Origin: Ruminococcus sp.
GTDB lineage: Bacteria; Bacillota; Clostridia; Oscillospirales; Ruminococcaceae
Assembly: GCF_017549005.1 (NCBI RefSeq)
Contig: NZ_JAFYYT010000053.1
Coordinates: 1 to 64,000, forward strand
Direction: 5' to 3'
Length of the DNA: 64,000 nt
This document shows positions 1 through 7,854 of the stretch, one piece after another. Position 1 is the stretch's first letter, and every line of letters begins with the position of its first letter. The notes under the pieces were generated by a model, which worked only from the letters and a program-made list of their open reading frames with translations, made no database searches and had not been told where the DNA came from. Position numbers and translations under genes: made by a program.

Positions 1-264
1 ATTGGATAACATTGATTGATAACGTGATCGAATTGATACACAAACGAACTTGCAAGTGGCTGTGAGATTCTTATTATTTTCCTACACTTTTCCTACAGTT
101 TTAAGATTTTTCTGCAAAGGCAATAAGCGCCAAATCAGCTTTTCTCCCCGAAAAACAGGGACAAAACAGGATTATATTAAAACATGAAAAACTGCCGAAA
201 ATCCGTAAGCGTCGGCTTGTGGTCCCGAAGACCGTGGAGCATACAAAATCAACGTTATAACATG

Positions 265-292
265 ATGGCCGCCATTAGGCGGCCATTCGTTT
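265..292 (+). terminator. Intrinsic terminator, 9-bp GC-rich stem
   Basis: ATGGCCGCC at 265-273 pairs perfectly with GGCGGCCAT at 278-286 across an ATTA loop and is followed by a T-rich tail. It probably ends a plus-strand transcript entering from the left. Confidence 0.75.
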
Positions 293-310
293 TAAAGAGT
301 GTACAAAAAA

Positions 311-346
311 GCTCTCACAGCCGAAACTGTGAGAGCCTTGTTGTTT
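311..346. terminator. Bidirectional intrinsic terminator
   Basis: GCTCTCACAG at 311-320 pairs perfectly with CTGTGAGAGC at 327-336 around a CCGAAA loop. An A-run precedes it and a T-rich run follows, so it can stop transcription from either side. Confidence 0.7.
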
Positions 347-542
347 TATTCAGATAAACACATTAACGTGTATATCACGCCAGCTTAGTATCCTGCGCTT
401 AGTGGATTTCGCATAAAGGTATTCTTTAGCATCGTCCAGATTCAGCGTAAAATAGCCAATCTGAGTATATTTTGGAATTACTTTCCTTCGTTGATTGCAG
501 CCTGAGCAGCAGCAAGTGGAGCCGTCACCCACAATAAACTTA

Positions 543-564
543 GGGTGACAAATGGGTGACAAAT
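543..564. repeat. Tandem 11-bp direct repeat
   Basis: GGGTGACAAAT occurs twice back to back, and an inverted GTCACCC lies just to the left. Short iterated motifs like this can bind recombinases or regulators. No integrase gene is visible, so the role is unknown. Confidence 0.5.
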
Positions 565-590
565 CACGTTGACGTTTCAAATAATAGTAA

Positions 591-622
591 AATCCTGACA
601 AATCATAAGACTTGTCAGGATT
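591..622 (-). terminator. Terminator downstream of the GGGtGRT gene
   Basis: An 11-bp perfect stem (591-601 with 612-622) lies 34 bases beyond the minus-strand stop at 656. It is followed on the minus strand by a moderately T-rich tail, and on the plus strand by a T6 run. Confidence 0.6.
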
Positions 623-655
623 TCGCTTTTTTATCGTATTATAGCCGATTAGCTA

Positions 656-1654
656 TTACTTCATAGCCTCTTCAACAGCAACTGCGCAAGCAACTGTTGC
701 ACCAACCATCGGGTTGTTGCCCATGCCGATGAGTCCCATCATCTCAACGTGAGCGGGAACAGATGAAGAACCTGCGAACTGTGCATCGGAGTGCATACGT
801 CCAAGAGTATCTGTCATACCGTAGGAAGCAGGACCTGCTGCCATGTTGTCAGGGTGAAGTGTACGTCCTGTACCGCCGCCTGAAGCAACTGAGAAGTACT
901 TCTTGCCAGCGTCAACGCGCTCCTTCTTGTATGTACCTGCAACAGGGTGCTGGAAACGTGTTGGGTTAGTTGAGTTACCTGTGATAGATACGTCAACATT
1001 CTCCTTCCACATGATAGCAACGCCTTCTCTTACATCGTTTGCACCGTAGCAGTTTACCTTTGCACGGAGACCGTCTGAGTAAGCCTTGCGGAATACTTCC
1101 TTTACCTCGCCTGTAGCGTAATCCATCTCTGTCTCAACATATGTGAAGCCGTTGATACGAGCGATGATCTGAGCAGCGTCCTTGCCGAGACCGTTGAGGA
1201 TAACACGGAGGGGCTTCTGACGAACCTTGTTTGCCTTCTCAGCGATACCGATAGCGCCCTCAGCAGCAGCGAATGACTCGTGACCTGCGAGGAATGCGAA
1301 GCACTCTGTGTCCTCTTCGAGGAGCATCTTGCCGAGGTTACCGTGGCCGAGACCAACCTTACGCTGGTCAGCAACTGAACCGGGGATGCAGAAAGCCTGG
1401 AGGCCTTCACCGATTGCAGCAGCAGCGTCAGCTGCTCTCTTGCAGCCCTTCTTTATAGCGATAGCGCAGCCTACTGTGTAAGCCCACTTTGCATTTTCAA
1501 AACAGATAGGCTGGATTCCCTCTACCATCTTGTAGATATCGAGACCCTTAGCCTTACATACGTCAGCACACTCCTCGATAGAGCTGATGCCGTAGTTCTT
1601 AAGAACAGCGAGAATCTGCTTCTCACGTCTCTCATATGATTCAAATAAAGCCAT
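656..1654 (-). CDS. GGGtGRT family protein
   Basis: This 332-residue soluble protein carries the family-defining run GGGTGRT at about residues 258-264, near the motif LHPDNMAAGP. The family is widespread in anaerobic Firmicutes, has no biochemical function that I know of, and is typically encoded beside a NifU/IscU-like scaffold, as here. There is no signal peptide or membrane segment. The start is well set by a GGAGG ribosome site eight bases upstream. Only 14 bases separate it from the upstream scaffold gene, so the two are almost certainly co-transcribed. A role in handling Fe-S clusters is inferred from this pairing alone. Several internal cysteines could be ligands, but no CxxC motif is visible. 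Confidence 0.9.
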   Translation of the reverse strand: MALFESYERREKQILAVLKNYGISSIEECADVCKAKGLDIYKMVEGIQPICFENAKWAYTVGCAIAIKKGCKRAADAAAAIGEGLQAFCIPGSVADQRKVGLGHGNLGKMLLEEDTECFAFLAGHESFAAAEGAIGIAEKANKVRQKPLRVILNGLGKDAAQIIARINGFTYVETEMDYATGEVKEVFRKAYSDGLRAKVNCYGANDVREGVAIMWKENVDVSITGNSTNPTRFQHPVAGTYKKERVDAGKKYFSVASGGGTGRTLHPDNMAAGPASYGMTDTLGRMHSDAQFAGSSSVPAHVEMMGLIGMGNNPMVGATVACAVAVEEAMK

Positions 1655-1668
1655 TTTACAAGTCCTCC

Positions 1669-2361
1669 TTAGTCTTTTCTCGGATCAACGATCTTAACTG
1701 CGTCAGCAACTCTGCCGTACTGGCCCTGTGCCTTCTCAAATGCAGTATTTGCGTCATCGCCTGCCTTGATAAAGTCCATCATCTTACCGAAATTGATGAA
1801 CTTGTAGCCGATGATCTCGTCGTCCTCATTAAGGGCGAGGCCTGTGATATAGCCGTCTGTGAGCTCGAGGTAACGGGGACCCTTCTTGAGAGTACCGTAT
1901 GTAGTACCGATCTGTGAACGGAGACCCTTACCGAGGTCCTCAAGACCTGCACCGATTACAAGACCGCCCTCTGAGAAAGCAGACTGTGAACGGCCGTATA
2001 CGATCTGGAGGAAGAGCTCTCTCATAGCTGTATTGATAGCGTCACAAACGAGGTCTGTGTTGAGAGCTTCAAGGATAGTTCTTCCGGGGAGGATCTCAGC
2101 AGCCATAGCAGCAGAGTGAGTCATACCCGAACAGCCGATCGTCTCAACGAGAGCTTCCTGGATAACGCCCTCCTTAACATTGAGTGTGAGCTTGCAGGTA
2201 CCCTGCTCAGGTGCACACCAGCCTATACCGTGTGTGAAGCCGGAAATATCCTTTATCTCCTTAGCCTTTACCCACTTTGCTTCCTCAGGGATCGGAGCAG
2301 CGCCGTGAGCAACGCCCTGTGCGATAGGGCACATTGTTTCAACTTCGTGCGAATAAATCAT
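1669..2361 (-). CDS. NifU/IscU-like iron-sulfur scaffold protein
   Basis: The 230-residue product resembles the NifU N-terminal / IscU scaffold fold. It has a conserved ETIGCSGMTHSAAMAAEIL segment containing the central cysteine, an upstream GWCAPEQGTC segment, and an INTAMREL stretch. It is longer than IscU (about 130 residues) and belongs to the clostridial branch annotated as an iron-sulfur cluster assembly scaffold. The presumed job is to hold nascent Fe-S clusters in the cytoplasm. It is the first gene of a two-gene operon with the GGGtGRT gene. An AAAGGAG site lies eight bases before the ATG, and a promoter sits about 130 bases upstream, leaving a sizeable untranslated leader. Confidence 0.85.
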   Translation of the reverse strand: MIYSHEVETMCPIAQGVAHGAAPIPEEAKWVKAKEIKDISGFTHGIGWCAPEQGTCKLTLNVKEGVIQEALVETIGCSGMTHSAAMAAEILPGRTILEALNTDLVCDAINTAMRELFLQIVYGRSQSAFSEGGLVIGAGLEDLGKGLRSQIGTTYGTLKKGPRYLELTDGYITGLALNEDDEIIGYKFINFGKMMDFIKAGDDANTAFEKAQGQYGRVADAVKIVDPRKD

Positions 2362-2495
2362 TATAAATACTCCTTTCGGTTTTTAGGCAGCCCATATTGC
2401 CGACTGCCAAAAGCAGCGCTATATGCAGCTTTTCAGTTTCATGCACCGATACAGTGCGAATGTATCCTATTCCGTGCCGAACATACCTAATATAT

Positions 2496-2524
2496 ATTTT
2501 ACGACTTTTTGGCTTTAAAATCAA
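2496..2524 (-). promoter_or_regulatory. Sigma-A type promoter of the NifU-like/GGGtGRT operon
   Basis: On the minus strand TTGATT (2519-2524) and TAAAAT (2496-2501) are separated by 17 bases. The predicted leader of about 130 bases contains a GGCAG/CTGCC stem close to the start codon and could be regulatory. Confidence 0.6.
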
Positions 2525-2656
2525 GTCTTTTTTACAAAAATATTTCGCCATTTATTGTGGAGCTGCCGAACATGGCTATATTTCGCCATATGAAGCGTTA
2601 AAAAAATAACTTACTCCTCTGCTCTTGATTTTCTGCCCATAATAAGGTATAATATA

Positions 2657-2790
2657 AATCATAATTTTGCTTCGCAAAATTATGATTAGTTTAGAGTTTA
2701 GAGTTGAGAGTTAATGAATTCGCTTCGCTCACATTATTTAAATTATGTCGCCGCAGGCGACACCATAACTTTCAACTCTCAATTCTCAAC
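2657..2790. repeat. Palindromic intergenic repeat (MITE-like)
   Basis: A perfect 14-bp stem with a TTC loop (2657-2670 with 2674-2687) is followed by a nested palindrome. GAGTTGAGAGTT-type sequence at 2701-2713 faces related complementary sequence at 2767-2790, and a TGTCGCC/GGCGACA stem (2746-2752 with 2756-2762) lies in the centre. It lies between divergent genes and has no coding capacity. The layout is that of a small mobile palindromic element, but I see no second copy in the window. Confidence 0.6.
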
Positions 2791-2841
2791 TTCAGAATTT
2801 AGCATAGCTGAATTTCGATTTTTCGTAAGGAGAATAAATAT

Positions 2842-3306
2842 ATGGAATACGATCACGCTGATAATGCCTGCGAGCTCTTTGCAGGAGGTCTGAACTGCGC
2901 CCAGGCGGTTTTTGTAGCATTTACTGACGTTACAGGTATGGACAGAGACCTCGCCGTGCGCCTTTCCTCGTCATTCGGCGGCGGTATGGGCAGAATGCGT
3001 GAGGTCTGCGGTGCCTGCTCGGCTATGTTCATGATTGCAGGCATACTCTACGGCCCTGATGAGAGCTTCTCGCATGAGGAAAAGACCGGACACTACAAGC
3101 GCATACAGGAGCTTGCCGCTGAGTTCAGGGCAGAACACGGCACGATCATCTGCCGCGAGCTTCTAAAGGAACTCTCGGTAACAAGCACTCCCGAGCCGGA
3201 AAAGCGCACCGAAAAGTACTATAAAGTACGTCCCTGCGTAAGATTTGTAAGGACGGCTGCCGAGATACTCGACAGATATATTTCCGAAAATCCCCCGAGA
3301 CTATGA
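2842..3306 (+). CDS. C_GCAxxG_C_C family redox protein
   Basis: This 154-residue protein has the spacing-conserved cysteines of the C_GCAxxG_C_C family: a cysteine in LNCAQAV, then VCGACSAMFMIAG with the GCSAM-like signature (here GACSAM), then CRELL and a late PCVRFVR cysteine. The glycine-rich SSSFGGGMGRMREVC stretch is also typical. Members are small cytoplasmic proteins thought to be redox-active or metal-binding, without an assigned reaction. An AAGGAG site eight bases before the ATG supports the start. It is transcribed away from the NifU-like operon and is monocistronic as far as can be seen. Confidence 0.85.
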   Translation: MEYDHADNACELFAGGLNCAQAVFVAFTDVTGMDRDLAVRLSSSFGGGMGRMREVCGACSAMFMIAGILYGPDESFSHEEKTGHYKRIQELAAEFRAEHGTIICRELLKELSVTSTPEPEKRTEKYYKVRPCVRFVRTAAEILDRYISENPPRL

Positions 3307-3375
3307 TTTTTTTGCAAAATATTGCCGTTTTAAAGAATATTTATTTATAAAATCTCATTATTAACAATTTATATA

Positions 3376-3404
3376 TTGAAATTCTACGCTGATTGGTGTA
3401 TAAT
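3376..3404 (+). promoter_or_regulatory. Promoter of the GGDEF gene
   Basis: TTGAAA (3376-3381) and TATAAT (3399-3404) are separated by 17 bases, about 36 bases before the GGDEF start codon. Confidence 0.8.
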
Positions 3405-3440
3405 AAATCATAACCACACCTGAGGGGAAGTGACAATTGT

Positions 3441-4550
3441 ATGGATTCCCAGAAGAGCACTACTTTCCTAAGAGAATTCGTTTCTGACCACAAACAGCTC
3501 TTTGATAAAACACACGAAGTAACGGCATTTTCCGTTGGACTACTTGCCTGTCTCTGTGCTCATATCACGTATCTAATCATGTTCCGCATACTTGAAGTAC
3601 GCGAAATGATGATATTCAATATTTTCAGCGTTCTGTTCTATATAGCGCTCATTATCTCCGTTCGTTTCGTACATGAAAGAAGCCTGCTGATCTACCTTTC
3701 GGATCTTGAGATAATAGTCCATGCTGCCTATGCAACGCACCTTATGGGCTGGCAGCCCGATTTCGCAATGTTCTTTATACTGATAATCCCCGCGACGTTC
3801 CTTACAAGTACAAAACGAATGTATATCCCGTTTATAGTCGGCGGTATATCACTGGGATTCTTCCTGTATTTCAAGATAACACTCGATTATGACGCAGTCG
3901 GCCAATACCCGTTCATGGATAACAAACTTATCAGAGCAATGCAGATAACCAACGCTTTCATTGGCGTTTTCGTTCTTGTTTGCGCTGCTATGACAAATAT
4001 CCTTATCCGCGAATATATGGAGTTTCAGCTGGTGGACCAGCGCGAGAGCTTCAAAAGGCTCGCTTCTATCGACCCGCTTACCAATCTCTACAACCGACGT
4101 GCAATGAACGAGAACATCAGAAGTATCCGCAGAAGGAGCCGTTCACCCAAAAGTAAGTACGTCATCGGTATCGGCGATATCGACAACTTCAAGAAGGTCA
4201 ACGATACCTACGGCCACGACGCAGGCGACAAGGTCCTTGTTTATGTGTCGAACCTCTTCATAAGCACCATTCCCGACGACGGATACGCCGCAAGATGGGG
4301 CGGTGAGGAGTTCCTGTTCATTATTCCCGAGTCCAGTATCGAGGAAGGTCTTGCCTTTACAGAAAAGATACACAAGTCACTGAGGGCTCATACCTTCGAG
4401 ATCGATGACTGCGAATTCGGAGTTACCATGACATTCGGCATAAGCGTGGGAATTCCCGTCGATAAGATAGATACAGTCATAACAAAGGCTGACAAACGCC
4501 TCTATAAAGGCAAAAATAACGGTAAAAACCACACAGAATACACAGACTGA
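3441..4550 (+). CDS. Membrane-bound diguanylate cyclase (GGDEF)
   Basis: The 369-residue protein has an N-terminal membrane sensor region of roughly five or six helices (residues about 28-190), a short linker, and a C-terminal GGDEF domain from about residue 205. It has the DPLTNLYNRR entry motif, the metal/substrate motif DIDNFKKVNDTYGHDAGD and an intact GGEEF at 287-291, so it should make cyclic di-GMP from GTP. There is no RxxD inhibitory site at the usual position five residues before GGEEF, so product feedback by that route is unlikely. No known sensor fold is recognisable in the membrane part. A promoter lies directly upstream and a GAGGGG-like ribosome site precedes the ATG. The EAL protein at 15021 could supply the opposing activity. 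Confidence 0.92.
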   Translation: MDSQKSTTFLREFVSDHKQLFDKTHEVTAFSVGLLACLCAHITYLIMFRILEVREMMIFNIFSVLFYIALIISVRFVHERSLLIYLSDLEIIVHAAYATHLMGWQPDFAMFFILIIPATFLTSTKRMYIPFIVGGISLGFFLYFKITLDYDAVGQYPFMDNKLIRAMQITNAFIGVFVLVCAAMTNILIREYMEFQLVDQRESFKRLASIDPLTNLYNRRAMNENIRSIRRRSRSPKSKYVIGIGDIDNFKKVNDTYGHDAGDKVLVYVSNLFISTIPDDGYAARWGGEEFLFIIPESSIEEGLAFTEKIHKSLRAHTFEIDDCEFGVTMTFGISVGIPVDKIDTVITKADKRLYKGKNNGKNHTEYTD

Positions 4551-4596
4551 GCAAAATTCCCCGTACTCTATGTGCGGTACTCGTAAAGAAGTTTAT

Positions 4597-4645
4597 ATGG
4601 GACTTACCGGGGGAAACCTTTCTGAGGAAAGGTTCTCCCCCGAAC
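4597..4645. repeat. Interspersed palindrome, copy C
   Basis: A GGGGGAAACCTTTCTGAGG-type arm pairs with AAAGGTTCTCCCCC. The same AACCTTTC/GAAAGGTT core appears in the elements at 7190-7319 and 17248-17372, here in the opposite orientation and more diverged. Confidence 0.6.
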
Positions 4646-4669
4646 CCCTTTCCAAAGACTTTTAACCCC

Positions 4670-4748
4670 AATTTTTGCAAACAGGACGCCCGACATAATA
4701 AAAACGCCCTCTGTATATCTTACAGGGGGCGTCCTGTTTGCAAAAATT
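4670..4748. repeat. Perfect 21-bp inverted repeat with an alternative inner hairpin
   Basis: The arms at 4670-4690 and 4728-4748 are fully complementary. The inner stretch 4704-4715 can instead pair with 4721-4732, overlapping the right arm, so two structures are mutually exclusive. It lies between convergent genes and may act as a terminator for either. Confidence 0.7.
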
Positions 4749-4840
4749 TAAGCTGGAAGTTTTAGGAAAGGAGTTCGAGGATTACTCCCCGTTGTACGGG
4801 GAGATGTCCGAAGGACAGAGGGGACAGGTCCCTGTTAGGG

Positions 4841-4868
4841 AAACCCTTTTTCAAAAGGGTTTTCCTCA
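4841..4868 (+). terminator. Stem-loop with AACCCTTTT/AAAAGGGTT arms
   Basis: Complementary arms flank a very short loop and are followed by TTTTCCTC on the plus strand. It is a plausible terminator for the GGDEF transcript. The remaining bases up to 4924 hold nothing I recognise. Confidence 0.45.
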
Positions 4869-4924
4869 ATAAATCTCACAAATACTTCTCTATGCGTATC
4901 ACACAAAGTACGGGGACTTTTTTG

Positions 4925-7000
4925 TTATATAGGTAGCGCTTTTATGAGCTTCAGCAGGTATTTCTGTATTGTCAGAGCGTCATTCAGTGTTATTCCGTTT
5001 CCGCCGCCCTCAACATCGCCGTCTGCTATTCCCTGCCTTGTTATATGTGTTTCCGCCGTACCTTCCAGTCCGTATACATTCGGACTTGCAAGAGCCTGCA
5101 TGATAAGTACTGCGTCCGACAAGTCTACTATACCGTCTCCGTTCGAGTCACCTGCAAGCTTCTGTTTTGGCTTTGCTGTGGTAGTTGTCGTCGCTTTTGC
5201 AGTTGTAATAGTCGGTTTTGCAGTAGTTGTCGTTGTTTTCGTGGTTGTAGTAGTCGGTTTTGCGGTAGTTGTCGTTGTTTTCATGGTCGTAGTGGTCGGT
5301 TTTGCAGTAGTTGTCGTTGTTTTCGTGGTCGTAGTGGTCGGTTTCGCAGTAGTTGTCGTTGTTTTCGTGGTTGTAGTGGTCGGTTTTGCAGTAGTTGTCG
5401 TTGTTTTTGTAGTTGTAGTGGTAGGTTTTGCGGTAGTTGTTGTCATTTTTGTAGTTGTAGTGGTAGGTTTTGCGGTAGTTGTTGTCATTTTTGTAGTTGT
5501 AGTGGTAGGTTTTGCGGTAGTTGTTGTCGTTTTTGTAGTTGTAGTGGTAGGTTTTGCGGTGGTTGACGTCGTTGTAGTTGTCGTGGTCGTTTCTGAAGCA
5601 GTTGTCGTAACAACAGTCGTGACCGCATTTATATTCGCCTCAAGTACCGATATTGACTTTCCTGTATACTTTACAGGAACACTTCCGGTGCTGTCGGCAT
5701 GATGATACTCGGTATCCAGTCCGTAATACATATTCACTCCGTCTGAATACATACCGTAAATGTAACCCGTTTTCTTTTCAGCTTCCGAAAGCTCGTAGGC
5801 TTTTGACTTTTGACCGTCATACAGGGCATATATCACTGTAGGGGTCGAATAATACACTATACCGTTCACTATTTCGGGGACGGTAAAGGCCTCTGTCCAG
5901 TAGGAACGCGGATTTCCCCATACATACCATACAGAATCGGGAGAACCGATACTCGCCAAAGCCTGTACAGACGAGGTCTTATGAGCAGCTCCATCATATT
6001 TTGCCAGTTCTGCCGTGACCTTGCCGGGCTTGCCCTTTATTGTGAGCCAGCCGCCCTCATAGGGCTTGATAACAGCTCTCGAATCCAGCCAGAATGCGCT
6101 GCTGAATGTATCGGGCACCTGCAAATTATACAGGTCGTTTCCGAAAACGTCTTTCCAGTCATTGGTATCATGGTTCTCGACTGCGATTTCAGGTACAGTT
6201 CTCAGGAAATTTGAATGCTTTACGATACCCTTGTAGCCGCAATAGCCGTCGTCCCAGGCAACATCAACGAAATAACGGCTTCCGTCTATGGTAATGACGT
6301 TCCATGCGTGTGAAAGCTCGTCGCTTGTGACAAGCTCAGTGCGTATGCCGAGCTTATTCATAAGCTTCGCATAAAGCTCAGAATAGCCCTCGCAGACAGC
6401 CATGCCGTTCTTGAGCATTCCGTATGAGCTGTACTGCTCCCTGTCAGGGCGGGTAACAGCTCCGTAATAGGCAGGATAATCATAATCAAAGCTCACTGCA
6501 AGATAATCGTGGATATACAGGGCTTTTTCCTCATCGGACCAGCTGTCGTCAACTCCGGACAGGATATCGTCGAGCTTTGCCATATAGGCGTTGTACTGCT
6601 CCGTGTACTCGCTGCCGCTGAAAAGATAGGAAAGATTTATGGTACTGCTGCTCGGCAGATATGTGATTGTTCCTTTTTTTGCAAGCATTCCCACGTCATA
6701 GCAGGCGGCAACGTGCCTGTATATGCTTATAAGGCTGTCGGTATTCGCGGAAGTCATCTTTATGCCCTTATTCCTGAAATCCACAGTGCTGCTGTGTGAG
6801 TAAAGCGCCTCATATACCACCTCCGCAGCTTTTTTCGTCTGCTCAGCCGTCATGCCGCTTATCTCACCGATATACGAAAAATCGGGCATCGATGGAATTA
6901 TGTACTCAGCAATGGCAACATCATTCGGTATCAGATACGTCATCATAAGGAATGAAACAGCCATTGCCGCTGCTCTTTTTGAATGCCGTTTGCTTGTCAT
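4925..7000 (-). CDS. Secreted transglutaminase-like protein with type I dockerin
   Basis: The 691-residue protein begins with a basic, hydrophobic signal peptide. A transglutaminase-like papain-fold domain follows (about residues 130-280) with the expected triad: Cys203 in AVCEGYSEL, His231 in SHAWN and Asp246 in FVDVAWDD. Next come an uncharacterised beta-rich region, a threonine linker of about ten AKPTTTTTKTTTTT units, and from about residue 613 a type I dockerin with two calcium loops (GDSNGDGIVDLSDAV and a later GDVEGG..ITLNDALTIQKYLL copy). The second loop is diverged. Dockerins bind cohesins, so the protein probably docks on a cellulosome-like surface scaffold. The domain could be a peptidase or a crosslinking enzyme. 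The ribosome site is GGGTGATGGAG. Confidence 0.88.
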   Translation of the reverse strand: MTSKRHSKRAAAMAVSFLMMTYLIPNDVAIAEYIIPSMPDFSYIGEISGMTAEQTKKAAEVVYEALYSHSSTVDFRNKGIKMTSANTDSLISIYRHVAACYDVGMLAKKGTITYLPSSSTINLSYLFSGSEYTEQYNAYMAKLDDILSGVDDSWSDEEKALYIHDYLAVSFDYDYPAYYGAVTRPDREQYSSYGMLKNGMAVCEGYSELYAKLMNKLGIRTELVTSDELSHAWNVITIDGSRYFVDVAWDDGYCGYKGIVKHSNFLRTVPEIAVENHDTNDWKDVFGNDLYNLQVPDTFSSAFWLDSRAVIKPYEGGWLTIKGKPGKVTAELAKYDGAAHKTSSVQALASIGSPDSVWYVWGNPRSYWTEAFTVPEIVNGIVYYSTPTVIYALYDGQKSKAYELSEAEKKTGYIYGMYSDGVNMYYGLDTEYHHADSTGSVPVKYTGKSISVLEANINAVTTVVTTTASETTTTTTTTSTTAKPTTTTTKTTTTTAKPTTTTTKMTTTTAKPTTTTTKMTTTTAKPTTTTTKTTTTTAKPTTTTTKTTTTTAKPTTTTTKTTTTTAKPTTTTMKTTTTTAKPTTTTTKTTTTTAKPTITTAKATTTTTAKPKQKLAGDSNGDGIVDLSDAVLIMQALASPNVYGLEGTAETHITRQGIADGDVEGGGNGITLNDALTIQKYLLKLIKALPI
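5170..5590 (-). repeat. 42-bp coding tandem repeat (Thr/Lys/Pro linker)
   Basis: About ten copies of a 42-bp unit encode the 14-residue AKPTTTTTKTTTTT linker. The copies differ mostly at silent positions or by single substitutions. Length change by slippage or recombination is likely between strains. The long valine-rich frame on the other strand is only its shadow. Confidence 0.85.
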
Positions 7001-7189
7001 ACTCCATCACCCTTTCAGATACTGCATTTTATAGAAATAATTAACATATTTCTTTCAACTATTTATTCTATAATTGTATCATACCACAATAATAAAATTA
7101 TTTCAATTGATATCATGCATGAAAAAAGAGTAAAATATGTATGCAAATTCACGGACACAATGAACTTTTTACGGTATACTGCGAAAAAT

Positions 7190-7319
7190 CGGCTCGGCTC
7201 AAACCTGGTACTTATATAGCATTTTGTACTTTCTATTGAGGGAAGAACCTTTCCTCAGAAAGGTTTGCCCCGATATAAAGTATAAGTTTCTGTATAAGTA
7301 TCAAGTTTGAGCCGGGCCG
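7190..7319 (-). terminator. Terminator stem with a palindromic repeat in its loop, copy A
   Basis: The arms at 7190-7204 and 7305-7319 pair almost perfectly, and on the minus strand are followed by GATTTTTCG, so they form the terminator of the sortase operon. The loop holds a core of about 90 bp (7211-7301) with its own AACCTTTC/GAAAGGTT hairpin. The same core sits in the loop of the unrelated terminator at 17248-17372. Confidence 0.65.
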
Positions 7320-7326
7320 TTGTTTT

Positions 7327-7854
7327 TTATTTCAGGACTCCCACGACTATCTGCCGCTGAGTACCGTCGTCGGTACAGGTAACTATCGTTACTCTGTTAT
7401 CACCGAAATCCCCAAGTATCCATGTTTCATTCGGTTCGACGATAAAGCTCTCGCTCACGGTATAGCTGTAGCAATTCTTAGCTGTGTCGTACAGCTTTAT
7501 CTCCATGCCTGGCTCCGCTTTTTTGAGATCGTTGAAATACTCCTTGTAGATCGTACTGCTGTGACCTGCAATACAGTAATTTCCTTTTCCCAATTCGCCG
7601 CTTCCCATGAAATGCCCTGCCGCTTTGGCAAGTACTTCATTATCAGTTCCTTCCAAAATAGGAGCTTTAATATTCAGATCAGCGATCTCAATAACGGGAT
7701 TTTCACGCATGAGCTTATGCTTGCGGTACTCTCTGTACAGCTTTCTGCCGCAAAAGAATCCTAAAATACTCGTTCCGAGAAGTATTGCGGCGAGCCCTGT
7801 TATAAACAGAGCCCACTGCTTTTTTGTTGGTTTTTCCTTTGTATTATTCTTCAT
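7327..7854 (-). CDS. Sortase paired with the LPQTG protein
   Basis: This 175-residue protein has an N-terminal membrane anchor (about residues 15-35), a short linker and a sortase beta-barrel. The catalytic His is in CIAGHSS at about residue 96, the Cys in TIVTC at about 161, and the Arg follows in GTQRQIVVG. It is small and class D/E-like rather than class A or C. Transcribed directly after the LPQTG surface protein and overlapping its 3' end by 11 bases, it most likely anchors that protein to the cell wall. I chose the internal ATG at 7854. An ATG six codons earlier lies further inside the upstream gene. Confidence 0.85.
   Translation of the reverse strand: MKNNTKEKPTKKQWALFITGLAAILLGTSILGFFCGRKLYREYRKHKLMRENPVIEIADLNIKAPILEGTDNEVLAKAAGHFMGSGELGKGNYCIAGHSSTIYKEYFNDLKKAEPGMEIKLYDTAKNCYSYTVSESFIVEPNETWILGDFGDNRVTIVTCTDDGTQRQIVVGVLK

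Larger units (their letters stand above)
1..655. other. Left-edge region without a convincing gene
   Basis: This stretch holds three stem-loops, two pairs of short direct repeats (77-86 with 88-97, and 543-553 with 554-564) and no gene I can recognise. A plus-strand frame open from the edge to a stop near position 65 could be the last 20 codons of a gene outside the window. An 83-codon minus-strand frame at 350-601 starts inside a terminator stem, has no ribosome site and resembles no family I know, so I do not call it. Confidence 0.5.

Noticed and set aside
350-601. 83-codon minus-strand frame near the left edge
   Set aside because: It starts inside a terminator stem, spans tandem repeats and another terminator, lacks a ribosome site and resembles no family.
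5170-5590. Regular 42-bp repeats that might be read as a CRISPR array
   Set aside because: There are no unique spacers; the repeats are contiguous and encode a protein linker in frame.
4944-5702. Long valine- and cysteine-rich plus-strand frames opposite the threonine repeats
   Set aside because: They are shadows of the ACN/TTN-poor repeat coding on the minus strand; no ribosome site or family match.
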